From a virus: 64,000 nucleotides of DNA. The translations under genes were made by a program, and so were the position numbers. The first letter of the stretch is position 1, and each line of letters begins with the position of its first letter. The notes beneath the pieces were generated by a model. The model saw only the letters and a program-made list of their open reading frames with translations. It had not been told where the DNA came from and did not search any database. Shown here one piece after another: positions 1 through 7,894 of this stretch. Location of the stretch: positions 1 through 64,000 of the IMG/VR virus record IMGVR_UViG_3300043410_000857; one strand, 5' to 3'.

Positions 1-1839
1 GATAAATGCTTTAACAGGCTTACCATTAATGATCGCCATATTTTCTGTTACAGGATCTTTAGGTGTTTGTTCTTCAGCACTTGGAATAAGCTTACCAATA
101 TTCTTAATACCTAATACTTCTAACATCTGTTTATTAAGTTCAGGTAAATCGTAGATTTGTGGATATTGTTGTGCCATTTGCATCACAGCTTGATACTGAA
201 CAACCTTTTGTGACATGGTTGCAGCATTAGGATCTGATACTGGAATAACATCGACATTATCGTAGTCAGCTTGTTTAGCTCTTCTATCACCTACTTCAGG
301 GTCATAATTATATTCTTCTGGAGTGTAATCACGAATGATGTTCTTAAGAAGTTTAAACTCTTGTTTCATTGCATAGTAAATACGCGCTTGTACGGCACTC
401 ATTACTTTTAATGTGCGTTCGAGGATCGCTAATGTTGTACCGACTGGCGCATTAGCTGACATGTCTGAAACTTTTAATCCATCTGCGTTAGCAAAAGCTC
501 TGCCTTCTTCGATGATTTGATTCATCAAACTTTGTAATACTTGTGATGGTTCTTTGTATGGAAGCGGTAAGATGTTGTCACGCACTGCACCACTTGGTAC
601 ATCTACGTCACGCCATTCACCTGGAGCGATTGGTGTATCATCGCCTTTGATTCTTAAACCACGTGATTTAAGTCCACCTGGTAGATTTGATAAAGTACCC
701 GCATCAACAAGTTGACGAAGAATCATTGTACCTGACTTAGCAAAGGCACCTATTAAATGAATTAAACCGAAGCAATAGAAGCCAAAGCCAGGTATGTAAC
801 CGTAATGAACAAAGTGATTACGTTTTAATTTTAATTTATCATCAGGATTCCAGTTACGACGAATTGCTAAAATTGTACCTGTGCCTTTTTCAATAGTCAC
901 AATATAAGGTAGTGCAATACCATCATCACTATCACCATTTTCTAAATCTAGATTGACATGCATTTCTAGAATCTTATAGCGATCATCTTCTGTTGGATTA
1001 AATCCTAATTTCTCTGCAATCTTTCTTTCTGCTTCATCAACATCTAAGAACGGCTCACCTAAATCTGTATCTCTATAGAATCCAGCAACGATTAATTTGC
1101 GCAATTCATTTTTTGTTTTACGCATCACATGAGTTACACGTTCAGCTGTTTCTAAACTTGATGCACCATATGGCACTACGATATCTTCTGCAGGCACATA
1201 CATAGAAACTTGGCGTTCTAAGTTTGGATCATAATAAACTTTCTTAAATGCATTACCAGCTAAGCCTAATCCCCATAACATTCTTTCATGCTCTGGTCTG
1301 TACTCAGGCATTGCATTGGTTAACTGATAGTTCATATCTTCTTGAACTCGTTCAGCTGCGTCTTCTTTTTCTCTTGTTTGTTTACCTACGATTTGAGTTT
1401 TAACTGGGCCTGATGCTGGAAATGTCTCCATCATAGTTTCAGCTTGGAATTTAACCAGCGCTTCTGTCATCAAGGGGTGGTACACATTGCATGCCCCAGG
1501 CCACGGTTCTGTGCGGTCTTCAATTTTAAGACCGAGTAATTCTAATCCGTCTACGTATGTTGTTAACCAATCTTTTCTAGAATTAATATCGGCATCATAT
1601 TCACCAATAAGATCACCAGACAATTCTGTAAGTTGTCCTTCCTCTAACTCTTCTGCTAAGTTAGCGTTAAATTCATCATTAGCTTCTTTACCTGGAGTAA
1701 TTGTAATTTCCATACTGCCATCAGCAAGTGTGACGCTTTCTGGGTTTTCAATTTCAATACTTAAATCAGGTTGAGCACTCGCTAACTCTTCTAATCCTTG
1801 AGGAGCTTGACTTACACTTTTATCTATATTGACTGCCAT
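1..1839 (-). CDS. Portal protein (3' end cut by window edge)
   Basis: The reading frame is open from ATG at 1839 to base 1, giving 613 residues with no stop, so the C-terminus lies outside the window. Portals form the dodecameric ring at one capsid vertex through which DNA is packaged and ejected. The call rests on family resemblance: an N-terminal stretch containing PWPGACNVYHPLM, a region with GLGLAGNAFKKVYYDP, and a long helical second half, as in portals of many aquatic podoviruses. It also lies directly downstream of the large terminase on the same strand. Nothing odd was seen apart from the truncation. Confidence 0.88.
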   Translation of the reverse strand, partial: MAVNIDKSVSQAPQGLEELASAQPDLSIEIENPESVTLADGSMEITITPGKEANDEFNANLAEELEEGQLTELSGDLIGEYDADINSRKDWLTTYVDGLELLGLKIEDRTEPWPGACNVYHPLMTEALVKFQAETMMETFPASGPVKTQIVGKQTREKEDAAERVQEDMNYQLTNAMPEYRPEHERMLWGLGLAGNAFKKVYYDPNLERQVSMYVPAEDIVVPYGASSLETAERVTHVMRKTKNELRKLIVAGFYRDTDLGEPFLDVDEAERKIAEKLGFNPTEDDRYKILEMHVNLDLENGDSDDGIALPYIVTIEKGTGTILAIRRNWNPDDKLKLKRNHFVHYGYIPGFGFYCFGLIHLIGAFAKSGTMILRQLVDAGTLSNLPGGLKSRGLRIKGDDTPIAPGEWRDVDVPSGAVRDNILPLPYKEPSQVLQSLMNQIIEEGRAFANADGLKVSDMSANAPVGTTLAILERTLKVMSAVQARIYYAMKQEFKLLKNIIRDYTPEEYNYDPEVGDRRAKQADYDNVDVIPVSDPNAATMSQKVVQYQAVMQMAQQYPQIYDLPELNKQMLEVLGIKNIGKLIPSAEEQTPKDPVTENMAIINGKPVKAFI

Positions 1840-1849
1840 AATTTAATCC

Positions 1850-3406
1850 TTATACTAAATACAATCTATTTTTATTTGACTTGAACCCATATATTTCTTC
1901 AGGTTCATCACTAGGTAATCTAATAAAGCCACCTTGTCTAAACCTCATTAATGCTAGTGTTGTTGCGTCGACTAAGTCGTCATTTGCTCCACTAGGAAAA
2001 TCATTACATTCCTCTATTACTTCTTTTGCCCAACGTCTATCAGGTGCCCAGACAATGCCTGATCTAAATAAATCTGATACACTATTAACACGACTGATTT
2101 TATCTTGGCCTTTACCCGGCGTATATTCACCGACAGGAATACCCATCCTTCTGAACTCTTGGTAGAGTGCAGCGCCGTTAGATTTCTTTTCTACAATAAA
2201 CGCATCAGGCTCCCACTCTTTGTATTCTTCAATACACATTTCTTTAAGCTCAGGAAACTCCATACGCTTTTTGATGCTGTTTAATAGTATTATATTATAA
2301 TTATTGGTTTCTTCGTTAAAAAAGACACCCCAAGTCGTTAAAGCATTGAAGTCAGCCCTGTTATTAGACTCTTGAGCCGCGTCTAGACTCATGATTGTGA
2401 ATTCACAATGAGGTGGATCTTCTTCTTCCCATATCTTCCACCACTCTCTTTTAATCAGTGCACCCTCTTCTGATACAGGGTTTTGCATGTATTGCGAGTT
2501 CCAATACCGAATATCTAACGCTGCTTTCTTAGCTAGTAACTCTTTTAAAGGCCAGAACTCAGGCCAGAGTGACTCCATCTCACCTTGTTTATTCTCAATA
2601 ATAGCTGGAAACTCAACCACTTCCCACTGATCTACTTCATCGTTCTTCACCATCTGGTTAATAATTTCACCAGTTAAATCTAATTTACTCCACCTAGTCA
2701 TCACTACGATGATCGAACCACCAGGCATAAGACGTTGTAGAGGACCAGACTGAAACCACTCCCAAGCAGGCTTAAAGACATCAGCCCTTCCAAGTTTTGC
2801 ATCTTGCTCTGAGTGTGGATCATCAATGATAAAAAGATCAGCCCCGCGACCAGCGAGGGCACCACCAACACCAATAGCAAAATACTCTCCATTAAAGTTT
2901 GTTCCCCATCGTGAAGCGCTCTTCGAGTCAGCTTGTAATTCTACTTGCGGAAATATATCTTTATACGCGTCACTACCCACAAGATTACGTACGCGACGTC
3001 CAAAATTAACCGCCAAATCAGCCGTGTGGGATGCCATGATAACCTTCTTGTGAGGATATTTACCAAGGAACCATGCAGGAGCCAAGTAGGATATGAGCTC
3101 GGACTTGCCATGACGAGGCGCAATATTAACGATAACTCTCTTCTTTTTACCATTAGCGATGTCTTCAAATATTTGAGCCAGTTTTCGATGATGTTCTCCT
3201 ATAATATAACCTGGGTATACGTGTTGTATAAAATCTAAAAATGTTTCTTTACCTGACTTCTGTACGATTTGTTTTTTATATACTTTGAGCAGGCGATTGG
3301 CTTTAACCTTTTGTTCATCTGTTAAATCAGCGAAGCTTGCTTCTAGTAGTGCAATATCTTCCTCGGTGATTTTTGGTTTTACTTCGTTACTCGCTACGAC
3401 TGTCAT
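1850..3406 (-). CDS. terL: Terminase large subunit
   Basis: This 518-residue protein is the ATP-driven packaging motor and nuclease. The Walker A motif APRHGKSE is at about residues 96-103 and the Walker B motif LFIIDDPH at 191-198, followed by a coupling-like MTRWS at 236-240. The C-terminal RNase H-like nuclease shows an acidic strand (IMSLDAAQES), a middle acidic motif (FIVEKK) and a late NDDLVDAT motif. Full length for the family. Its start overlaps the end of the upstream gene by 20 bases, and the portal follows 10 bases after its stop, giving a standard packaging cassette. Confidence 0.96.
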   Translation of the reverse strand: MTVVASNEVKPKITEEDIALLEASFADLTDEQKVKANRLLKVYKKQIVQKSGKETFLDFIQHVYPGYIIGEHHRKLAQIFEDIANGKKKRVIVNIAPRHGKSELISYLAPAWFLGKYPHKKVIMASHTADLAVNFGRRVRNLVGSDAYKDIFPQVELQADSKSASRWGTNFNGEYFAIGVGGALAGRGADLFIIDDPHSEQDAKLGRADVFKPAWEWFQSGPLQRLMPGGSIIVVMTRWSKLDLTGEIINQMVKNDEVDQWEVVEFPAIIENKQGEMESLWPEFWPLKELLAKKAALDIRYWNSQYMQNPVSEEGALIKREWWKIWEEEDPPHCEFTIMSLDAAQESNNRADFNALTTWGVFFNEETNNYNIILLNSIKKRMEFPELKEMCIEEYKEWEPDAFIVEKKSNGAALYQEFRRMGIPVGEYTPGKGQDKISRVNSVSDLFRSGIVWAPDRRWAKEVIEECNDFPSGANDDLVDATTLALMRFRQGGFIRLPSDEPEEIYGFKSNKNRLYLV

Positions 3407-4025
3407 CTTCGTCTTCTATAATTTCTGCGTCTACTGTTTGTGGTGCGGGTTTAATAAGTGCTTTTTGTTTTAGCTCGGACAACATCGATAATAATTCTTT
3501 TTCAACTTCTTCCATCGTCTCCATTTTATGCACAACTTCTGTTTTCTTCTTAAATGCATCTACACCATCTACTTCACCAATGGATCTTAACGCTGTAATT
3601 TGTTCTTTTGGGTTTTCTGATTTTTCAACAATGTCAACGAGTCTATTTACTACGTATAACTTTAAATCTGCTAAGTCTTTCACTATCATATGATTGTAGC
3701 AACCTACTAAGCCACCTAAGTAAGCCATGGTTTCATTTGCGTATAACCCAAATTCTTGTTTCATACCTGGGTTTTGAACCATTTTTCGAGCTAAGTCTTC
3801 TGCTTCTTTGATATTTTCTGCATCTGGCTTGATTTCTTCACCCGTTATGTCACTTATTTCTTTAATTGTGGTAGCACGAAGCGTAACTTCGTCTTCTACG
3901 GTCATACTTGGTAGGGCTTCTGTGGAACTTTTTGGAATAGGTATACCTTCTTCGATAGAAGGCACGATAACTACGGGGTTATTCGCGTTATCTTGTTGAT
4001 TTTCTTGGATATTCTGGTCTTGCAT
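3387..4025 (-). CDS. Putative terminase small subunit
   Basis: The 212-residue protein is called mainly by position, immediately upstream of and overlapping the large terminase. It is acidic at both ends, with a Gln/Asn-rich N-terminus and a C-terminus ending in DAEIIEDEDDSRSE. A central helical segment (about residues 75-175) could form the oligomeric DNA-recognition ring. I see no clear helix-turn-helix, so the function is inferred. It is the first gene of the minus-strand transcription unit; AT-rich DNA at 4026-4130 upstream probably contains its promoter, but I could not fix the boxes. Confidence 0.6.
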   Translation of the reverse strand: MQDQNIQENQQDNANNPVVIVPSIEEGIPIPKSSTEALPSMTVEDEVTLRATTIKEISDITGEEIKPDAENIKEAEDLARKMVQNPGMKQEFGLYANETMAYLGGLVGCYNHMIVKDLADLKLYVVNRLVDIVEKSENPKEQITALRSIGEVDGVDAFKKKTEVVHKMETMEEVEKELLSMLSELKQKALIKPAPQTVDAEIIEDEDDSRSE

Positions 4026-4130
4026 GTGTCGCTGTTTACACCTTTTATATATTATGCAGCTGATTTGTGGGATTTTAACACAGAATTTTAGGAAAACAAG
4101 GTAAAATATAGTTTCAGAATAGGAGGTTTT

Positions 4131-4199
4131 ATGGAGATTGATATAGTTTCTGTTGTTGATGTTGGTATTAACCTTGTTTACTTGGTAGTTACATTTTGA
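4131..4199 (+). CDS. Hydrophobic 22-residue minigene
   Basis: An ATG is preceded by a strong AGGAGG Shine-Dalgarno at 4121-4126 and opens a 22-codon frame encoding a mostly hydrophobic peptide (Val, Ile, Leu rich, one Asp-Val-Gly break). Its TGA stop overlaps a TTG start of the next small frame (TTGA at 4196-4199). That frame in turn overlaps the SprT-like gene, so this is the ribosome entry point of a three-frame coupled chain. It could be a short membrane peptide or merely a translational leader. Function unknown. Confidence 0.5.
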   Translation: MEIDIVSVVDVGINLVYLVVTF

Positions 4200-4279
4200 A
4201 TTCTACGGATATCTTAATAGCGGTTGTGTATTGCATCGTGATTTACCTAGTCTATCTTATGCTATCTATGCCTGTATGA
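4196..4279 (+). CDS. Putative 27-residue single-TM peptide (TTG start)
   Basis: Starting at TTG 4196, the frame encodes about 20 consecutive hydrophobic residues (ILIAVVYCIVIYLVYL core) with a short polar N-terminus, long enough for one membrane span. It overlaps the preceding minigene through TTGA and the SprT-like gene through ATGA (4276-4279), an arrangement typical of coupled translation. No family was recognised. Confidence 0.5.
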   Translation: MNSTDILIAVVYCIVIYLVYLMLSMPV

Positions 4280-4623
4280 AGTTAACCACGTTAACCTCGG
4301 CCAACTTAGCTCACCTCTATGACATGGCATGCAAACTGCCACCATTTAACAAACTAAAAATGCCTAAGTCTAGCAAAGTTAAATTTAAAGTCATTAGTGA
4401 CCCTGGTATTTACGGATGTTTTGACGAAGTTGAAATGCAGATTGAAATTAGTTCTGGTTCATGTGGTCACTTCACTACTATCTTTGCAACACTCCTTCAT
4501 GAAATGGTTCACCTCGCTCTCTATATAAAGAAAGATCCTAAGTTTCACCTCCATGAGGAATCCTTCCTCAAAATTAAAGCTGTGTATTCCGAAGTTTATA
4601 GCCTCGATCCTAAAGCTATTTAA
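4276..4623 (+). CDS. SprT-like zinc metalloprotease
   Basis: This 115-residue protein has the zinc-binding HEMVH motif at residues 75-79, with downstream histidines at 91 and 93 that could supply the third ligand, as in small SprT/Spartan-like domains. Family members act on DNA-bound proteins or as general gluzincin-like proteases; the phage substrate is unknown. I chose ATG 4276 rather than the longer TTG start at 4231, because 4276 sits in an ATGA overlap with the upstream minigene and nothing resembling a ribosome site precedes 4231. It converges with the oxygenase gene, overlapping by 8 bases. Confidence 0.75.
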   Translation: MKLTTLTSANLAHLYDMACKLPPFNKLKMPKSSKVKFKVISDPGIYGCFDEVEMQIEISSGSCGHFTTIFATLLHEMVHLALYIKKDPKFHLHEESFLKIKAVYSEVYSLDPKAI

Positions 4624-5140
4624 TCTCTAATATAAAATTAATTACTCTTCTCTTATTTGTTTTTATAGGTAATAACCCTGTATGCCATATATTTGATTTG
4701 AATATAACTGCACGATTTCTTTTTGGAGTCACTCTCATCAATTCTGTTTTCTTATCTTCTTTGTACAATATAGTATCCCCATCTGCATCATCTACGTAAT
4801 ATAAAAGAGAGACATAGTTATCTTTAGTTGTGTCTTGGTGAATTGTTTTTTCTACGTACTCTTTTGGTATAACTCTATTTGTTAATAGATTAGCTTTTAT
4901 TCTACCTATGCTATTTATTTTGTACTCAGTTTTATTTTCAAACACTTCAAGCATAGGATGTATATTTAAATACCACGCTGATAAAGGTTGGTCGTTGTAA
5001 AAATTATGTACGAGCTGAGGTTCGTTGTCCCCTTCGTATGATGTGTATTGATTTAAGTACCACGGGAAATTAGCTGAGTTTAACTCTTGTAATACTTGGT
5101 TAGCGAAGTCTTGAGGTAAGAAGTTATCTATAATCTGCAT
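4616..5140 (-). CDS. 2OG-Fe(II) oxygenase
   Basis: The 174-residue protein matches the prolyl-4-hydroxylase-like fold: an HxD pair (H101, D103 in TIHQD), a distal histidine (H153 in IWHTG) and an arginine at 164/165 for 2-oxoglutarate binding. Such enzymes use iron, O2 and 2-oxoglutarate to hydroxylate proteins or nucleic acids; the substrate cannot be told. A perfect TATAAT lies at 5152-5147 on the minus strand, about 7 bases before the ATG, and no Shine-Dalgarno is present, so the mRNA may be leaderless. It is the only minus-strand gene in this small island. Confidence 0.85.
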   Translation of the reverse strand: MQIIDNFLPQDFANQVLQELNSANFPWYLNQYTSYEGDNEPQLVHNFYNDQPLSAWYLNIHPMLEVFENKTEYKINSIGRIKANLLTNRVIPKEYVEKTIHQDTTKDNYVSLLYYVDDADGDTILYKEDKKTELMRVTPKRNRAVIFKSNIWHTGLLPIKTNKRRVINFILEIK

Positions 5141-5146
5141 CGTTCT

Positions 5147-5152
5147 ATTATA
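5147..5152 (-). promoter_or_regulatory. -10 box of oxygenase promoter (leaderless)
   Basis: A perfect TATAAT on the minus strand ends 6 bases before the ATG at 5140, so the expected transcription start coincides with the start codon. The -35 region is only an A/T-rich tract. Confidence 0.55.
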
Positions 5153-5300
5153 CCCTAATATTTGATAATTTTTTTGTAGAAATTTTTTTCTATGTGCCTA
5201 TTTTTTAAGCACGGGGGGTGTTTCTATATTTTGAGTTTTATTGTAGTTATTCGCGCAAATCTAAGTGTATATGATAAAAAATAATTCTTTCTACATTTTT

Positions 5301-5360
5301 GGGGTCCCGGGGTATAGGTGGGGTCCAGCCCTGGAGGCCTCTCGATCCTGGTGCGCCGGT
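5301..5360. other. GC-rich island in intergenic DNA
   Basis: These 60 bases hold 43 G or C (72% by direct count), between strongly AT-rich flanks. They contain GGGGTCCCGGGG followed by GGTGGGGTCC and CCCTGGAGG. They lie between the divergent oxygenase and ArdC-like genes, upstream of the ArdC promoter. No ORF or clear hairpin explains them. The rest of the 5141-5467 gap holds the two promoters. Confidence 0.6.
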
Positions 5361-5392
5361 AAAATAATTTATATTAATTAGTAAAATAATAC

Positions 5393-5421
5393 TTGACATA
5401 TATTAATTTAATATGTATCCT
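5393..5421 (+). promoter_or_regulatory. Sigma70-type promoter of the ArdC operon
   Basis: TTGACA (5393-5398), a 17-base spacer and TATCCT (5416-5421). The expected start is near 5428, about 40 bases before the ArdC-like ATG, which has its own AGGAG site at 5455-5459. Confidence 0.7.
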
Positions 5422-5467
5422 TGATCCTGCAGTATTTAATTAACTATTCTAAACAGGAGTATCAAAT

Positions 5468-6292
5468 ATGAATATAGCTCAAACAATAACCGATAACATT
5501 ATTAAACAGTTAGAAGCTGGAGTGGCTCCCTGGGTTAAGCCCTGGCATTCACACGGCATCGATGCACCATATAATCCAGTAACCAAGCGTTACTATAATG
5601 GTATTAATTTCGTACAGCTCTCGATGATGCCTGGATCAACTCACAATTGGTTAACATATAAACAAGCTCAAAGCATCGGCGCTCAAGTGCGCAAGGGTTC
5701 CGTTGGAGTTCCAGTTATCTATTTCAGTCCGCTCGAGGTTACTGATAAGGTAACAGGCGACGCTAAAAAGATTCCAATGCTTAAGCATTACACTGTATTT
5801 AATGCGGATCAGATCGACGGCCTGGAGTTACCAGCATCAACCGAGCGCACCGAGATCGAGGCCATTGAATCATGCGAGGCATTCATTAAAAGACAACGTG
5901 CACGTATCCAGTTCGGAGGCGATCGCGCATTCTATACTCCAACGTTCGATTATATTCAACTCCCGGAGCGTAACCAATTCAAGTCAACTGGTGATTATTA
6001 TGCGACAGCATTACATGAGTTATCACACTGGACAGGCCACGAGTCACGACTTAACCGCGACTTTAAGAATAAGTTCGGATCAGAGGCTTATGCGTTCGAG
6101 GAGTTAGTAGCGGAGTTAGGTAGCGCTATGCTATGCGCTCACAATAAGATCGACGGTCAATTACAGCATGCTAGTTATATCGAGTCATGGCTTCAAGTAT
6201 TAAAAAGCGATCCTAAGAATATTCTTAAGGCAAGTGCGCTAGCTCAAAAGATCCTAGCATTTACAACCAACGAGGAGGCAGAGGAGGCTTAG
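5468..6292 (+). CDS. ArdC-like anti-restriction protein
   Basis: The 274-residue protein has the ArdC architecture: an N-terminal ssDNA-binding domain (DUF1738 type; W22-K-P-W, the RYYNGIN motif at about 41-47 and WLTYKQA at 61-67), then a zincin-like metallopeptidase domain with HELSH at 183-187 and a downstream acidic helix (FEELVAELGSAM at about 210-221). ArdC proteins of plasmids and phages protect incoming DNA from restriction. Promoter and AGGAG site make it the first gene of an early transcription unit, which fits protection soon after entry. Its codons look richer in GAG and ATC than those of the small genes further right, hinting at separate acquisition. Confidence 0.88.
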   Translation: MNIAQTITDNIIKQLEAGVAPWVKPWHSHGIDAPYNPVTKRYYNGINFVQLSMMPGSTHNWLTYKQAQSIGAQVRKGSVGVPVIYFSPLEVTDKVTGDAKKIPMLKHYTVFNADQIDGLELPASTERTEIEAIESCEAFIKRQRARIQFGGDRAFYTPTFDYIQLPERNQFKSTGDYYATALHELSHWTGHESRLNRDFKNKFGSEAYAFEELVAELGSAMLCAHNKIDGQLQHASYIESWLQVLKSDPKNILKASALAQKILAFTTNEEAEEA

Positions 6293-6310
6293 GCCTCCCT
6301 GGAGTTTATT

Positions 6311-6544
6311 ATGAATACATATATTAAGAATAGAATCGACCTACATAAACTAGCTATAAAAGAGGAATGCCGAGGCGGTGATCTCGATGAGAAATATGCC
6401 GGTGGTTTATGGGACTGGGCTGGAGAAATTGTTCATAACGTAGCAGATGAATCGCTCCAGGAGGATTTACAATGCGAAATCTATTATGCACTTCAAGAAG
6501 TATTTGAATCATTTTATAAAGGAGCTAACCATGAGTATCTATGA
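6311..6544 (+). CDS. Small acidic protein, ArdC operon
   Basis: 77 residues, acidic and probably helical; no family recognised. It follows the ArdC-like gene by 18 bases, with GGAG upstream (6301-6304), and overlaps the next gene by 14 bases. A role alongside ArdC in early defence is possible but rests on position only. Confidence 0.75.
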   Translation: MNTYIKNRIDLHKLAIKEECRGGDLDEKYAGGLWDWAGEIVHNVADESLQEDLQCEIYYALQEVFESFYKGANHEYL

Positions 6545-6758
6545 GGAATATTTTGATGGCCGTAAACCAAGTAACAACCAAGTTATGCAAAGCATCAAGC
6601 GCGGTTTAAAACAAGGTTACACCGAGTTCGAGGTAAGCTGGGGCGAGAACATGGTATCACTTCAAAAGAACTATGACGGCACCTGGTTCGGACACGGCTG
6701 GATTAGGAATATATCCGGTGACACGTTAGCAAAACATTTTGAACAGGGAGGATTTTAA
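6531..6758 (+). CDS. Small hypothetical protein
   Basis: 75 residues from ATG 6531, chosen because GGAG at 6521-6524 gives a good ribosome site. An upstream in-frame codon at 6447 would place most of the extra N-terminus inside the preceding gene. The sequence alternates strand-like and helical parts, with several aromatics (WFGHGW). No family recognised. Confidence 0.75.
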   Translation: MSIYEEYFDGRKPSNNQVMQSIKRGLKQGYTEFEVSWGENMVSLQKNYDGTWFGHGWIRNISGDTLAKHFEQGGF

Positions 6759-6759
6759 T

Positions 6760-6957
6760 ATGAATTACTATGCGCTAACAAGTAACATGGTATGGGATTT
6801 AGGAGTCCAGTTATCACCAGGCAATGCCGAGTACTATGCCGTGGATCAATTCAATATACACCACGCGCCTGGAGGCTTTCTTATATTAAACTCAAATGAA
6901 CTAAAAGAAGTGGTTCGACTTAGTAACAAAAGGTTAGAAGCGGAGGGCGTCTTTTGA
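6760..6957 (+). CDS. Small hypothetical protein ending in a terminator
   Basis: 65 residues from ATG 6760, preceded by GGGAGGA at 6746-6752; an upstream in-frame codon at 6739 lies inside the previous gene. No family recognised. The last codons and the TGA stop are inside the stem-loop of an intrinsic terminator, so this is the last gene of the ArdC unit. Confidence 0.75.
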   Translation: MNYYALTSNMVWDLGVQLSPGNAEYYAVDQFNIHHAPGGFLILNSNELKEVVRLSNKRLEAEGVF

Positions 6958-6971
6958 CGCCTTTTCTTTTT
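6946..6971 (+). terminator. Intrinsic terminator of the ArdC operon
   Basis: Perfect 6-bp stem GGCGTC/GACGCC around a TTTT loop, followed by TTTTCTTTTT. It overlaps the 3' end of the preceding coding sequence. Confidence 0.85.
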
Positions 6972-6979
6972 GGGGTAGA

Positions 6980-7003
6980 GAACAGGTATCAAGGCCTCTT
7001 GCT
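6980..7003 (+). repeat. 24-bp direct repeat, copy 1
   Basis: Begins GAACAGGTATCAAGGC and matches 23 of 24 bases with 7853-7876. Both copies follow intrinsic terminators, and together they bracket the Gp88-like gene and its promoter. An 11-base part also occurs inverted at 13973-13983. Confidence 0.75.
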
Positions 7004-7027
7004 TATTTTGTATTTGCTTTTTGTAAC

Positions 7028-7056
7028 TTGACAAATAAACTAATTTAGCGTATTTT
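7028..7056 (+). promoter_or_regulatory. Promoter of the Gp88-like gene
   Basis: TTGACA (7028-7033), 17-base spacer, TATTTT (7051-7056). A GGAAAGGG ribosome site follows at 7075-7082. Confidence 0.7.
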
Positions 7057-7087
7057 AATAGGACATTCATTATCGGAAAGGGATAAC

Positions 7088-7744
7088 ATGCAAGTGATTA
7101 AATTCTTAAAACGCGATGCTATTAACATAGCTGGATCGTGTACTAAAACATCTAAAATGCCTAGTGAATCTTATTCATTACCAGCCAAGGCATGCATAAC
7201 CGGATCGAAGCTAGCTAACATTAAGGGCTCAGTATGCGAAGATTGCTACGCATTAAAAGGTAATTATCATCGCTTTGCTAAAACAATAGAGCCGTTACAA
7301 TATAAAAGGCTTGAATCTATTAATCATCCGTTATGGGTCGATGCTATGGTTAAGCTAATAGGTAATAAACCCTATTTTCGCTGGCATGATTCGGGGGATC
7401 TACAAAGCGTAGAACATCTACAAAAAATAGCAACGATCGCAAGGCGCCTAGATCAAACATTATTTTGGTTACCGACCCGCGAGTATGACATTGTTAAGGA
7501 CTTTTTGAAAACCGAGTCAATCCCAGTGAACCTAGTTATACGTATGTCAGCCATGTATAAAGATCAACCAGCTAAGTTACCGAGGTCACTCAAGGGTTAT
7601 GCTAATGTTTTAACCTCAACCGTACATAGTACAACCGAGTTAGACGGTTTTAAGTGCCTAGCACCTAGCCAACAAGGTCAATGTGGTTCATGCCGTGCTT
7701 GCTGGGATAACAAGGTTACTAATGTTTCATACCTTGCTCACTAG
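7088..7744 (+). CDS. Gp88-like cysteine-rich phage protein
   Basis: The 218-residue protein resembles the phage 'gene product 88' family: an N-terminal NIAGSCTKTSKMP-like segment, an alpha/beta body, and cysteine pairs consistent with metal or Fe-S binding (C-x2-C-Y-A at about residues 50-54 and C-x2-C-x2-C near residues 200-206). The biochemical role of the family is not known. The gene is a stand-alone cassette with its own promoter and terminator, framed by 24-bp direct repeats, which suggests a moron-like insertion. Confidence 0.7.
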   Translation: MQVIKFLKRDAINIAGSCTKTSKMPSESYSLPAKACITGSKLANIKGSVCEDCYALKGNYHRFAKTIEPLQYKRLESINHPLWVDAMVKLIGNKPYFRWHDSGDLQSVEHLQKIATIARRLDQTLFWLPTREYDIVKDFLKTESIPVNLVIRMSAMYKDQPAKLPRSLKGYANVLTSTVHSTTELDGFKCLAPSQQGQCGSCRACWDNKVTNVSYLAH

Positions 7745-7763
7745 GTTTAACCTAGTTTTACCG

Positions 7764-7793
7764 AGCCCTCTTAGGAGGGCTTTTTGTTTTTCT
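7764..7793 (+). terminator. Intrinsic terminator after Gp88-like gene
   Basis: AGCCCTC/GAGGGCT stem (7 bp) with a TTAG loop and a TTTTGTTTTTCT tract. Confidence 0.85.
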
Positions 7794-7852
7794 ATAGTTG
7801 ACTATTTTACTCAAGTTTTATTTTTTAGGGGGATCGACATCAACGGGGGAGG

Positions 7853-7876
7853 GAACAGGTATCAAGGCTTCTTGCT
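7853..7876 (+). repeat. 24-bp direct repeat, copy 2
   Basis: Starts GAACAGGTATCAAGGC; one mismatch to 6980-7003. Lies just after the terminator of the Gp88-like cassette. Confidence 0.75.
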
Positions 7877-7894
7877 CAGTTTTAATTTTGTTTT

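Noticed and set aside
4231-4275. Longer SprT-like protein starting at TTG 4231
   Set aside because: No ribosome site, and the ATGA overlap at 4276 with a coupled minigene gives a better start.
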